Origin: Sarcocystis neurona
Taxonomy: Eukaryota > Apicomplexa > Conoidasida > Eucoccidiorida > Sarcocystidae
Length of the DNA stretch: 64,000 nt
Direction of reading: 5' to 3'
Assembly: GCA_000727475.1 (NCBI GenBank)
Contig: KL647325.1
Span: 361,719-425,718, forward strand
Position 1 is the first letter of the stretch. Each line of letters opens with the position of its first letter. The notes under the pieces were generated by a model. The model did no database searches. It was not told the DNA's origin and was given only the letters and a program-made list of their open reading frames with translations. Positions 36,373 to 48,943 of this stretch are shown in pieces. The position numbers and the translations under genes were made by a program.

Positions 36373-39300
36373 ATGGCACCGGTGGGTCCAGCGAGAGAAG
36401 GCTCCGGAGGCCTTAGCGACCTCTCTAAAGGTAAGACAAAAAATCAACCGTGTGTGGCAATAATTTTGCAGAAATAACCTCTGGACAAAAGCCCCAAAGG
36501 AAAGAGATGAGTGTTTGGTGATACGAACGCATATAATTTTCTAGTGTAGCGCTGCCGTAGATAGTTTTCAAAACTGTCTAAATTGTTCACGTTCCGTGAC
36601 ACACAGCTGCAGACGGTATTTATTGCTTGAGTGTGGTCGCCCACTTCCAAGCACGATCACGTAGGCCTGCATATATCAAGTGACGACCTTATTGTTTGCT
36701 GTGTTCCCCTTCTGTGAATGGAAGAAACGACATTATTATTTGGTGTGTTCCCGTTTCGCTGGCTGCCTGAGTAAGGCGCTGTCCTCCAATGTGTTGAAGC
36801 AGGGACGCTAGGGATGCCCTTTGAGGTTTGGAAGACACGCATGGGTAGGTACGTTCTCTACACGTGAACTACGTAAATACGCCTGCAGTTGCAATTATCA
36901 GTTCTTGGTGAGACGGGGCGCCTCTACTGAAAGCAAACACAGATCTGTAGGCACTAGAATTCGGTAGCTGCCACGCGGTCGGTGCGCATGTGCAATATCA
37001 CTGTAAAGGTGTGCCCGAGCCTTAGCTTTGTACGCGTTGTGGCAGGAAGGAAGGGGCTTTGGAACTGCGTGTTCGCACCTGTAGTTTGTCTATCATATTC
37101 AGAGATCGCCATTGTGGAGCACTGAGTATGGGTGTGACTGATGGAGAGTTGTGTAGAATGACGCCCGTGTGCCTGGGAGACGCCTCACGGTGTCAACACT
37201 CACACCCCTGTCTGTATCTAGAGACGTAAATCGTCCGGTCACATTCCTGAATTATAAGAAGAATGAAAAAAATGCTCATTCAACAGTATTTTACTTCGTA
37301 CTTGTCTTCGACTGGTAAGGATAGAACAGCAATTGTATGCGTTGGTTTACTTGATCTCCATAGCGGGTGCTTGTAGCGCTCTGTGTACACTCAGGGAATT
37401 GTGTAAAAACACGCAAAAAACGTTCCCAGGTTTTTTTGCCTTGCAGTGTATTCCTTCTTTCTTAATCCATTGGAGAATGCTTGTTTGCCAGGTCCCCCAT
37501 GAGACGGTAGATGGAAGGGGAAATGTAGTCGTGGTTGGATTTGAGTTTTGTGTGCTATTCGTTGTACATCTGTAGAACGAATAGCTGTGGAACAATCGAA
37601 ACGTGTGAGGCCCCTCAAGAATAGGTGCTGCATTGTGGCTTTAGATCCTCTTTTGTAGAGAAATACTAACTTCCATAGCTTGACTAACTTCCATGTCTTC
37701 GAGCCTCGACAAAGGGACCGAACTGTGTGTTCCAAACAGCAATCGATCGTGATTAGGTTGCACGTACATCGAGTTCAGGCGTCCTTAAGGAGACTTTTCT
37801 TTTGCGTTACTTCACTGAAAATAGTTGCAGTGATGGCACAGCTCGCGACTCAGTGGCGCTGGGAGTCCAGTTATTTTCAACCTTCTTAACTGCATTTTGC
37901 CATCGCGTTTTTTTTTGCGATATCAATGGGACGTCCGTACAGGTACCGAAACGAGAACACAGTGCAAGCCTTTAAGCACATATATCAGCGGGGCGGTGTA
38001 GGCGCGTACTGGCAGGGTCTCAGCGCGAAGCTCGTAGAATCCGCGACGAAGGGAGCCATTTTCTTGTACTCGAAAGTAAGGAAGTGCGCCTAGGTTCGAC
38101 GTTAGGTGAAGAACCTTGTTTCGCTTGGCATGTGTTTCGCTCTGAACGAGGAGACCTACTGCGGGGTGTACGGTTGAACAGCACTCGCTGATCCGGTCTT
38201 CCTTTACAAACACAGAAACTGAACAACAGGACAAGTACACATATTTATCCGTGCAGCGTAGCACACATTTCCCTGAAAGTAAGTCCCTATCCAACAGTCG
38301 AAGTCTACGGATGCCCGGGAAAAAAAATGACAACCCCACAGTGGACTAACACCGCAACTCTAACAACGATCCACAGGTTCTTGCATGTGTACTGATGGTC
38401 TGATGGCCCCCTACGACTGTACTGATGAGCTGAATGGTATGTACGCCTGCACCTATCTTGTACGTAAACCTACCAGACTACTTCGACTGCAGTGCATCTC
38501 CCCTGTCGTATCAACTGGAACTCTGTTTTTGGACTTTTCCTCCTCTAAGTCCCTGTACTGACCACAAATATGAGGACGTTTCTCCACGTCCGTGAAGCGA
38601 GGTGTCGACTGATGGTTGCAAGGTTTCAAGTTCGACTGATCACATATGATCTTTATGTACTTGAAATTACACCATGGCACCTTCTGCAGTACCCTTGCGT
38701 GGATGTGTTTGAACGGATGTAGTTTGAGGAAGCACAGGAGTCGCTTCTGTCCACGCGTCAAAATCCACGGCGCACACCGTGTTGCACAACTTTATATCTT
38801 ACGGGTTGCCTCTATGTCTTTTCCGGAGGTTTTTCGTGCGTCACTGTCTCAGGAGACGCTCTTCGACGGCATGAGACGTCTAAATTTTTCTGAGACTGCC
38901 AGTGGTTTCGTTGCTGGTGCTGGTGGCGGAATTTGTCAAACTGCAGTAATGGGACCTTGCACGTACGTTGTGACGGCGCTTGTGACGGGGACAAGCACAA
39001 AACCAGAAGCTGCTACTGAAAAGATTCGTCAAGTCTGGAGGGATCAAGGCATCCGCGTAAGAGGCGTTTTCTCGGCTTCTTTATGTGGGCCTTTTCTGCA
39101 AGACAACTGGCGTGTCAGTAGTTTCCTGATTCCCTAGGGAGTTCAGGCATATGTAAGAAGTTTCGGCACTTACCGTATGTGATTCGATCACTACGGCTTG
39201 GTGGCAGTGTGACTTTATCCAGTACACGTTTTTGGAAGTGAGGGGGATTGCACCTGATAGAATCCGTCAGATATGCTGAGTGCGAGGCAGTCGCGCGAGG

Positions 39301-42300
39301 TAGTTTTTCCGTGGTTGACGTAAGTATGTCCTTGTCTCCAGCTAGTGACCAGCCGCAGCTCGCAGCAGCCACGAAAGGCATGGACAACGTCAGTGGCGAA
39401 GGCAATGTGTGCAAGGACTGCTGGTAGGATGTATCATCTGCTTACTGGTTCTGTAGTTCTTTTGCTTCAGAAATTCAAGGGTACACCCGCATTTTCTGAC
39501 ATGCGCCCGCACTACCATTTACTGTGGTGTGAAATGTCTCTACTCAGCATTTGTTTTGATCGTGTAGCTGTGTGGTGAGCACGATTGTTGCACTTGAGAG
39601 GGGGAGGTCAAAACTTGAGCCTGCGGGAGTTTGACCACACTGCACTTGAACTAGGCAGCACACGTGACTAATAGACTACCGCAACGGTCTCACTTGTTCC
39701 GTTGACCCCTCAACAAAGGCACTTCTTGAGAGGCAACGTGAAAATGCGACGGCACAGTTACGTGTTTGAAGATTGGAGCACAGATGGAAACCCCCTGTTT
39801 TCCGGCCCTCTGCGAGAATTTCCATGAAAGGGTCGGGTGCGGGTGCTCGCAAAGGAATCATTTTCATGTATTCACCGTCTGTTCTTTTCAGCGGCTCTCA
39901 TTACACATCTCTTTCTTTCTTCCTCTTTCGGCCACTAGCCTGACCTTTCGGCACTATTCGAGGTGCGCGTAGGCCTACCCCTACCCGGCTGTTGCTTCGT
40001 CAATCGTTTTGTAATATTTCTGTGGCACCTTCGGCTCATCATCGTCCTTTTCGTAGGTTATTCCTTCTAGTACTTTTTGTCTTCTTCACAGGCTTTCTGT
40101 ACAGAATTCAGCTTCTCGTATCCTACAGTTTCTCCTCGCCTATTGTCTCATTCTTATTTGTAGGATTTGAATTCTAATCAGGATCTCTTTACAATCTATG
40201 GGGCGTCCGTCCGGCCTATATTTTTCTCCCCTCTCGCATTGTTCCTGGTCGTCGAGATTTGCTCCATCTTTTTTTTTCGGTTGTAAGTCTGACGCGGAAC
40301 ATATGCTGGTTCTTCCGTACTTGGCTTCTTTCTAAGATCGTTCTCGCTCGAGGGGACGTTGGGCCGTCATGGCACTTCTTGTCTCTTCTGTTTGTAGGGC
40401 TTGTACTCCGGAAGTTCGGCCATTGCCTTCCGACAAGCCACCAACTGGGCCTCTCGCCAAGGATTTACTGAATTTGCTCGCGCTAAGATGAAGGGAGGAG
40501 ACGAGACGAGAAAACTCACAAAAAGGCAGGAGGTTTGCGCCGGCATCATCGTAGGTCATGTCTGTAATTGTACAACGCCTATAATTCACCCGAGCACACG
40601 CGTGGAGGTGTGTCCACAATGTAAGATATGAAGGGATGGTGTTTCGTCAAGAACAAGTTTAGCGTACTCCATTACAGTGCACAAAACAACAAAGTCGGCA
40701 AAGGCTTTGCGGTGTTTTCCAGTAGCGACGAAGCGGCTAATCTTTCGTAACGCATACGTACATCCTTGAGTTCCGAATACTGGGCTGTTCGCCCACTTTG
40801 CCGAAAAAAATTTTGTGTAGTCTTTAAAGTGAACAACTAATCTTTTCCCCACGTCAAAGTGACTCTAATGCATGTAGCAGCACTGCTTATCCTAATACTG
40901 CTTCACTTGCACGCTGGAGCGTGTCCGGCTGGAGCCGGAGATGTCGTTCTCTCGTGGTACAACACTGATAAAGAGAAACTGATATTTTGTAGCAGCCTTA
41001 TTTACTCTGGTGCGCTGCTATTCGGCTTAATACAGAAATAAGACACTTTTATCATATAAACACAACATCCTCACAGTAATCTCCTGATAAGTTGTCAGCC
41101 ATTTTCCCCTATGCTAAGCGAGACGCACAGTCATCTACCTCTGTGCACTGCATGCTTCTTTCTCTTCCTCAGTTTTGAATGCCAAAATATCACCTTTCTT
41201 TCACAGCAAGTTGTTCGTAGTGAAGGTGACCCGTTTAGATTTACACATTACACCTGTGATTGAAATGCACGTTGGAGTGTGATCCTTCGTCCGCAGTTGT
41301 GCTATTCGTAAAACTTCTGGTAACACAGCTGCAAAACGATATGGAGGAGCGTTAGGAATCAACAAAAATCTATGGCAGAGAACGATATGAATATACGCGA
41401 AAACGTGAGGGGTAGACATATCGAAAAATAGTAGAGACACAAGTTAAAGACCGGCAAAAGTACGCCGAGAACACGAGTACAAACGCACTTCAAAATAAAG
41501 AACGTCTTGATGCCAGTATATAACCCAGCTGCGGAGAAGCAACAGAGCACATGTGCGGGGGTGTTGCTCGTGATATGGTGTTGGCCGAGGCGGCATGGCA
41601 CAACAAAAAATAAATTCGTCAGAGTAAAAGCTGCAAGCGGCTGACTCGCTCCTGCTGTTAGGAGTGACAAAAGTTCGTTTACAGGAACTGTTTTGCTCTG
41701 CCACCTAGCAAAAAACCGACCCTGCGTTTGCTGTGACTTCTAGGGGGGAACACTTTCTACGTGGAACCAGCCCTTCGAGGTGGCACGGATCCATATGCAA
41801 GCAACCGCCAACCAAGGCAAACCTGCGCAAAGCTTGCCTGCAGTGAGTCACACACCGTGCGTTATTTGACAAATCAGCGCGAAAAAGGAGCAGCTTGATC
41901 AGAAAGGCCTTCACGAACAAGCTGCGATACGGAGTTACACTCCGGCCTGTCGCTTTTGGAGCTTGAGCGTGATCAAGTCATTCACGAAAACACGTACACG
42001 TTTATCTGCGTGCGAATGTGCGTATGTATTCATGTGTCTATAAACACGTATATCCTACACACCAGTCAGTTTGTGTGGAAGCGCTTCATGTGCGTACACA
42101 GGCGTTTATAGCTGTGTGTCTACACCCTTTTCTCACAGCTCGTGCACATCTGGGATGACCAGCAGTGAGCATACGTATACATTTTGAAATTTCATTGGAA
42201 GTGCCTCTCGTGAAGCGCTGAGGAACATACACTCTTTCAAGGCTTGTGTTACCTTCGAAACATCCCACCTTGTCGATCTCCTGGGTCTTGCCTCTGCGCA

Positions 42301-42665
42301 CTCACCTTACGACATCTCCTGCAAATACACAGGTTGTAGAATCGTGAGGGTTTCTTCTCTTTGTACCCTTATGCAGACTCACAGGAATGCGTACTACGTC
42401 TGGATACATATATCTCTATACATTAGTAGATACTTCAACTGACGGGGGGACGGATTTTTTTCTCTTCGCATGCCACATGGTTCTCGTTCTGGTTTGGACT
42501 TTTTCTACTCCTTCGCTGTTTTGTCAGACGTTTGCGTGTATCGTGAGGGAGAATGGTCCGGCTGCGTTGTTCAAAGGCATCGTGCCCCGCATCGGTTTGG
42601 CCATCTGGCAGACGCTGTTTATGGTCACTGGCGCGAAAATTTTACGAGATTCTTTTGGCTGGTGA
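36373..42665 (+). CDS. Mitochondrial carrier, YHM2-type citrate/2-oxoglutarate carrier, seven exons
   Basis: Exons 36373-36430, 36776-36848, 37943-38075, 38853-39056, 40398-40550, 41744-41842 and 42528-42665 splice in phase 1,2,0,0,0,0 to 285 residues. The product has the three-repeat layout of the SLC25 family. Repeat 1 has TLGMPFEVWKTRM (residues 30-42) and GAYWQGLSAKLVESATKGA. Repeat 2 has GFVAGAGGGICQTAVMGPC and GLYSGSSAIAFRQATNW. Repeat 3 has GGTLSTWNQPFEVARIHMQ (208-226) and KGIVPRIGLAIWQTLFMV. The 'PRIGLxIWQ', 'RQxTNWxSR' and 'STKGA' signatures are those of yeast YHM2, which exchanges citrate for 2-oxoglutarate across the inner mitochondrial membrane; the substrate here is inferred. 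There is no cleavable leader, as usual. Repeat 2 lacks the charged pair of the P-x-D/E-x-x-K/R motif (it reads PCTYVV). Start: ATG in CCAACTATGGC, 19 residues before the first helix. Confidence 0.88.
39057..40397 (+). other. Intron 4 of the carrier gene, T/C-rich 3' half
   Basis: Starts GTAAGA after GIR and ends CTGTTTGTAG before GLYSG. From about 39880 the sense strand is strikingly T/C-rich for some 500 bases, far longer than an ordinary polypyrimidine tract. No coding sequence is missing here. Confidence 0.7.
40551..42527 (+). other. Introns 5 and 6 of the carrier gene (around exon 6 at 41744-41842)
   Basis: Intron 5 starts GTAGGT and ends GACTTCTAG. Intron 6 starts GTGAGT and ends TTTTGTCAG. 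Neither holds a needed coding segment. A short open frame at 40865-41041 (LILILLHLHAGACPAGAGD) has a signal-peptide look but lies inside intron 5 and is not supported. Confidence 0.65.
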
Positions 42666-43918
42666 GTAAGAGACGATGTCATGCCTTGAGATTGCTTTTG
42701 GGGAGTGTAGGCGAAGGATCTGAGTATTTCAGCATAGGGTCTACTGGTCAGCTTTTCCTGGCGGTATTCGGGATGAAAATATGCCTCGATAGAAAAGTGG
42801 GCGTTTCGTGTTTGTCTGAATGTAGTTGTAAAGAAAATTCACCCAGTGCATTGGGATGGGAAAGTGTCACCACTACGAGACGTCCTTCTGGGTGTGCTTG
42901 TCGGTTGCCACATAACTGCAGAGTCACTGTTACCTTGTGGCCTCGGCTGCGGAGCGTTTGGTACGCATCAGCCGTCTGCTTTTACGTTCAAGCAGTGTAC
43001 CTGGTACGAAGTGTAAGGTTTATTGTCACTTTGTGGTGAGCCTCCCGTACAGCCAGCAAGAAGGACGGTTTTTCGTTCGTAACTCCGTGGTGCAAGTTAA
43101 CGCTTGATATCATTTGCGAGCTCCCACCTTGCTATTCTGCTAAGAAGTGAGCCCCAGGATGTGTACGGATGTGTACACGTGTGCAACATTTGTGAACACG
43201 TCACGTATAAGTATATGTAATACATGTACAGACGCTGTACGTTTCTATATCCATACGTGTATGTGTGCGCCGACGAAATTACTGAATACATACATGAGCG
43301 GATGCACAAGAAAATAGCCCGCATGTTTCTATGTAAGACAGGTTTGCGTGTGAAAAACGCTGTTCCACCAGCCCACCGTTCAACTGCTGGCACCGCGCCG
43401 TTACAAACCTGCGTATGGAGGTCGTAGGTGGCAAGACAGGAGCATTAGAGCAGTGGTCTCCTGTAGGGTGCAACCCCACCATAAGAAAGGAGATGCATTG
43501 AACGCTCTAGAACATTAACTGCAGTCTGTGTATCTACCTTACACACATTTTGCAGGTTATCAGCGGTGCGCACACGGAGGGCGCGAAGTCCGCGAGGGTG
43601 GTATAGGGGGGTGAAGGAAGAGATGGTGCAGGAGAAGAGAGGCTATATGCGTGTGTGTATGTGCGCACACATATGTCTATATAATATATATGCATTTATA
43701 CATGTATATAATCCTTCACATGAAAGTGTATATGTAAGCACATGTGTATGAATCAACAAACATATGCATATACGTATTTCTGTGCGTGCAATTACGCCGT
43801 AAAGCACCAGAACTATGTTTTGTTGTGCTTTTCAGGTGAGACAGCATAACAACGCGATGTACTCGAACCCAATGAAAACTGGGAGCAGTAGTGGTCCACT
43901 GCAGCATTAATTCGATAA

Positions 43919-44197
43919 ATGTGCGTAGCTGTCCTCAGAAAAATAGTTTCGCCTTTTGTTAGCGTCTCCGTCGTTGTAGAGGGACCTGAGATTCTACAGA
44001 CAATCGGGTGTACCTCAGGTGTCTTCAAATGTAGAAGCTTTCGGTACAACGCGTGGCTGCATGCAGCAGCTGAACGCAAACGCGTGTCTATGCAGAGGAT
44101 GACTATGACGCTGATGCCTCTACTCTTCGCGTCTACTCTCGTTTGGACGGTCTTCATTACGGGACTGTTGTACAGAGGTCTGCCGTCCAAGAAATAG
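43919..44197 (+). CDS. Candidate small membrane protein, 92 residues
   Basis: An ATG-initiated frame of 92 codons ending with a hydrophobic segment (LMPLLFASTLVWTVFITGLL) and a short basic tail, giving a tail-anchored look. It has no family match. The minus strand is also open here. Just upstream, a strong acceptor TGCTTTTCAG at 43835 leads into 24 codons (RQHNNAMYSNPMKTGSSSG) ending in TAA at 43910, which may belong to a different gene. Confidence 0.3.
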   Translation: MCVAVLRKIVSPFVSVSVVVEGPEILQTIGCTSGVFKCRSFRYNAWLHAAAERKRVSMQRMTMTLMPLLFASTLVWTVFITGLLYRGLPSKK

Positions 44198-44339
44198 AAG
44201 CATATTCAAATCGGCTGATTTGTGTGGCCATACCCGGTCACTTCAGATGGGGGGGGTGTTCTGGAGGAAAGACACTTTGGTAAAACGCTTACATACTCAC
44301 ACTCAAGTGCGAATATTTGTGATTGTTTACACGTTTCAG

Positions 44340-44400
44340 CGGTATTGTTGAGCAGTGTCTGGCAGAACTCTGGCGCCGACACGAGCTGAACTCGGATTAG
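44340..44400 (+). CDS. Candidate terminal exon, family unknown
   Basis: After acceptor ACACGTTTCAG, one base completes a codon and the frame reads GIVEQCLAELWRRHELNSD then TAG. The short amphipathic helix with a charged tail is typical of a protein C-terminus. The upstream exon was not identified. Confidence 0.3.
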
Positions 44401-46546
44401 CATGTGTTTGTTCTTCAGACAGTCACCAGTGCTCTGTATCACGTGCGTCGGAGCCTGTGTTTTACACTGTACATAGTGTGCTCATGTATGTATGTATGTG
44501 TGTATGTGCATGTTGCCTGCCTGCAATGAAGATGCCTCCTGTGTTTTTCACTATACGTCACCCGCGCGCAGCTAAGTCTGTACATAGCATTTATAAGTTT
44601 CACCACGCTAATAGCTATATCTGTACATACTGCGAGTGGTTTTCACTGCGCCCTGCGCTCATAGCTGTGTCTGTACAAAACGTGTAGTAACTTCATGCGA
44701 GGACTTCATTGTACGACGTAAGGTGCGCAGGACCAAATGCCGGACCAATCTCCGGCATTTCTATTTCGAAAACCGGAAAATGCTTCAAGAGAGAGCCTCC
44801 GTGTGCGAAGGGGAAGTCTCTGGCTATAGAGTTTCGTAAAAATCGGATACGGTTGCAAGCCCGAACACACTGTTTCATGCTACGTGAGGTCAATCGACCC
44901 TTCGACGCCTTTTCTTGCCCTGTTGCCTTGCTTGCGGAGTATTACGTTCAGGTAAATGCTTATGCATTTATACGCATACGTATACGTATAGTCGTATCTG
45001 CATATCCGTCACCGTATAAATTACAGTTCCCACCTTCACATCTGTGTATGTTCGTAGCGTTGCGGGCCTCTCCGTGGATGTTGCCGTTCAAATAAGGAGA
45101 TGTGTACGTGTAGGTGAACACTTAGTAGGTGTTCAAGTGCCGACACGTTCCTGCATTTATTTCCGTGAGGGACTACATTTCAATTTCTATGGTAGGTATC
45201 AACATGCATGTCCTTTTTCACGGACATGTTACTGACCCCATCTTTGTATTTCCGAATGCCCCTTCACAGCGTTTTGCCTACTTGTGCACACCACTGGGGT
45301 GTACTAGTCCACCTCTGTTCGTTATATAAAACCAAACATGAATTTCTGTACATGCGTATGCCCTCATAGGTGGAGTGTGGCAGCACGGGCTAGAAAGCTT
45401 TTATGAACAACAGAGGCGAACTGAGATGTGCACTGGAGCGCCATCGCTGGATTTGTTGGTTGGCTACGTGGTAGGCGTTTGTCTTTGGGGACACGTCGTT
45501 CGTGTTGCGAACTCGAAATTCATGCTATTTCGAAAACTGTACCAAGAATGTATGTTCCTTGCAAGGCGCAACGCACCTTGCCTGCCTCACCCGCCAAACC
45601 CAAGCGTAATCAGGAGGTTTTTACACATACAGGAGCTGTCTTGATGCGCTCTGCTTCGAGTCATTCGCGCACGCACACATGCATATACGTACGACTGACG
45701 TTTGTAATTTTCTGAACGCATGTGCTCATAGATAGGAACCCAGTACCTGGTCACCGCCTTCTGTATATTGGTAGGTGTACGCAGGTTTCGGGGAAGTTCT
45801 ACATATGTACATATGAACTTGATTTATGAATATTCGTACTACATATGTGATGATCATCACGTGGAAACAGGTGAATTCTTCAACTCACTTTCGGTGCACA
45901 AACGCCTTCTTGGTCACAGAAGGTAGACGACACCACTGGAGCTCTACAGGGGGGTGGCTGAGTACATACATAAGCTAGTCGGCACGCAAGCGACAATCAT
46001 GTGACACAGCATATTAACGCACAGACTGAATTCGCGCGGGCACATCCATGAGAATGGAATGCATTCTCGGCCTGCATTGAACTGTAGCACCACCAGCTCG
46101 TACAGCACGGCCGCGGCTTCGTAGCTTTCAACAGCTACCTAAAGGAAGCAAATAATGCTGGCTTACCCAAAATATAGCATCGCTACTGCACAAGTAACAC
46201 AGTTGCTTCGCGGTTGTGTGCACAGAGCATACACAGGTACACACCGGGGCAAAAAGACTTTGGACTCTGGAAGCTATCAACCACGTACACACCCGAAGAG
46301 TATATTATTGTCTTTCAATACTAACGACGTAGCGTATGACTTTATTAGCCGTTCAAAGACGCTGGAGGTGGGGGACACTAACCGGTTCCCCCCCAAAATC
46401 GTTACGATCGTCGCGGAAGACCACTCCTCTCGCAGACTCCGTCTATTTTGTGTTCACAGTCGTTTCTTTCCGCGTATGTATTCCGCAAAAGCAAACCCTT
46501 TGGATTCTGGTTTTCCGGTCAGGCATATGTGAGCCTCACGACGCAG

Positions 46547-46856
46547 CAGTCGCCATCCTGCGAAGGACTACTTTCCTGTGTACTACGACGACCCCTCGGA
46601 AGAACAAACCCAGTAAATTTGCAGTCAGATCCTGTTGTACCTTTCAAGGACGCAATTTGATGCCCCCTTTGTCCAGCCTCGTATTCTTCCGTCTTTTCTC
46701 TTCCGCTTCCTGTCCACATGCAGAAGCAATGTATGTCTACTTCACTGCAGCCGAACTACCGATCAGGAAGCCACGCCGGTACTCCCTGAGCTGTTACGCG
46801 GTTCTCTTCGTGCCTTCGCCGCGAAGAATATTTATCCAGAGGGTAGGGAAAGCTGA
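46547..46856 (+). CDS. 3' end of an unidentified gene, two exons
   Basis: Exon 46547-46612 (SRHPAKDYFPVYYDDPSEEQ, donor CA|GTAAAT, phase 2) and exon 46724-46856 (acceptor after a long pyrimidine run, CACATGCAG) fit in phase. The end reads TDQEATPVLPELLRGSLRA then FAAKNIYPEGRES and TGA. A second AG at 46750 would also keep the frame. The upstream exons were not found, because a TGA precedes the first exon in this frame. Composition and matching phases support a gene; I do not recognise the family. Confidence 0.4.
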
Positions 46857-48943
46857 AAATAATTATTTGATGGCAGTGTGCTGCATGACGTCAGAGAAAG
46901 TAACATGTACGCGAGTGTCAGTGACAAAGGAGTAGAAACAACGACTGGTGTCGTAGTCCAAGGGAGACGGCGAGCTCGCGGCCCTATCCCTGGGCGCCAC
47001 GAAAACGGGTGCGTCACGGCTTGCGCTCGTTCTCGAAAACCTTAATATTTTCATTTTCGCGATAACGCCACTCCCTGCGCGTCGTCTTCCTCATCGTATG
47101 GTATGTGTAGAGTTTGGCTACTGCGGAGGTAATTTCTAGCCATTAAACGGTCCGCTTCACAGACCGTGAAGTGATCAATGGTTAAGACAACAACAAACCG
47201 GACGTGTACGGCTGTGTTTCCAGCGTGGTCAGACGTTCTCTTGTAGTCGTATTCCTATACATAATATTACTTGTATCGCTCCATTTCGATTTCGGTGATA
47301 GGATGTGTTTCGAAGCAGAAAAGGAAACGTTCCCGCACATTAGACTCGTCATGTGAGTGTGTGTGCCGTAAATGGAAGAAAAGTCTGTTATTTCCTAAAA
47401 GCGCTTCTTCGCTACGTCCTCTTGTAATTGCGGTTTTGAACCAAACAAGCATTCGCTTGAAGAACTGGCGTTCTTCCTCATGCAAACCAAGAGTGTTTCC
47501 TCTTTCCACTGCTGCCGTATATCTCCCTTCTCGCACATCTACTATAGGAACACTGTTTGTCCACTCCTGCGCACCGCACGTGGTCTGTTCCCTTCTTGTC
47601 GTCATACGCGTAGCCTTCCCTGTACTCTTTTCTTTTCGTGTGCCAACGTTGCTCCCGTTTCTCATCACAGTTCCCACTTTTGTTGGCCCTCTCTTATCCT
47701 CCTCCGTTCGTTCCTTTTCTTCCGGTTAGGTGCGTATTTCAACTGTTATGCGTGTGCAGCCCTCTTCTCCCCTCCCCTCTGTCTTCGTTGATGTGTTTTC
47801 CCCTTTAGTCGTACTTCTTCTGCTGTCCCTTCGCATGCTTGGTGTTCGTTCTGTCCGTCTCTGTACTCACATGACACTCACATTCGTTTCACGTTACCCT
47901 CCTGAGAGGTCTTCTTGCTTCCCCACCTGTGTCCCTATTTTCGTTTGTCTCGTGATCCCGCGTCTCTCCGTTTGACTCACAGAAAATTTATTCTATCCCC
48001 TCTCCCTTCCACAGCTCAAACTCAAACTTCATCAGTACATGTGCTCGTACGCCTCCTTTTATGTTCTTCACTTCTGCATGCCAATTCGGATTTTCTCCTC
48101 TTTTCTCGCTTCGTTGTCTCGACTTTGTCCTCCATTCCAGTGTAAACTTCCTGCACGTGAACATCTAAATTCTGACAAACGGGTCGAGTGACCGCGGCGG
48201 AGCATTGCCCTCCTCTTTTCTTCGCATTCGTTGTAGGGTCAATGCTACTACACGGTAACGTCATATTAGACTGTTTGTATCATCTTCTATAATTGATAGG
48301 GCTGCGTCGCATTTTGCTGTATTTTCGGACGTACAAAGGTAGTACACGCCTAGATAATACGCAGGAGATACGTATTCGCCTGCGTGAATACGTCTGCGTA
48401 AAACTCTTCGAACACACCGCACGTGTTACCAAGAGGGGTTGACGCACTTCAGCGGACGTGTGCACTGTCGTGTGGAAGTGTCCCTTTTCATTCACTACAA
48501 CGGAGGAGCCGTGTGCGTTTCACTATCTAGATACGCCAGCAGACGCATCTGCGTATGTATGTGCCTGTATGTCTTCGCGTGCATGTCTACCATTGACCGT
48601 CCATCCGTCTGCCCAGGTATTCTTTCCACGTGTACTACACATGGGGAGTGATAAAGTGTGCGTATGTGCGCTTCTGTTTGTGTACATATTTGCCATGCCA
48701 AGATGCCTGCCAATCTAGGAGGCTACCGTTAGTTGTCCAGTGCCAGTGGAACTTTCTCGGGTGTGTGCAGCTGCACTTGCTTGGAGTACAAAAGCTGCCG
48801 CGCACGTAGTGCCTTCGAAAGTTTCCGGAGAAGAATGCGTAGTGGCTCTATGCTTTCTCCTCTTTTTCCTCCCTTTTGGGAAGAGGACAAAGCATCCGTG
48901 GTGTACCTGCTGCAGCTGCCGTTTCCACTGGCTTCCTTTTCCG
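46857..48943. other. Region upstream of the GATD1-like gene, including a long pyrimidine-rich block
   Basis: From about 47450 to 48140 the plus strand is strongly T/C-rich (TCTTCC, TTTCCC and CCTCTT words), which opens frames on both strands without any protein-like pattern. It may be a 5' untranslated intron or a promoter element of the next gene. 48280-48730 is ordinary sequence without a supported exon. Confidence 0.45.

Larger units (their letters stand above)
42666..46546. other. Region downstream of the carrier gene with scattered possible exons
   Basis: Ordinary and microsatellite sequence mixed. Besides the two candidates listed separately, plus-strand frames at 44709-44951 (ending VALLAEYYVQ|GTAAAT) and 45370-45644 (WQHGLESFYEQQRRTEMC) look protein-like, but their phases do not match each other and no family was recognised. 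Confidence 0.35.

Noticed and set aside
40859..41041. Small signal-peptide-like open frame
   Set aside because: It lies inside intron 5 of the carrier gene with no splice or family support.
46336..46935. 199-codon plus-strand open frame
   Set aside because: Another frame in the same region has phase-matched splice sites and a more protein-like C-terminus; this frame runs across the pyrimidine tract before the acceptor.
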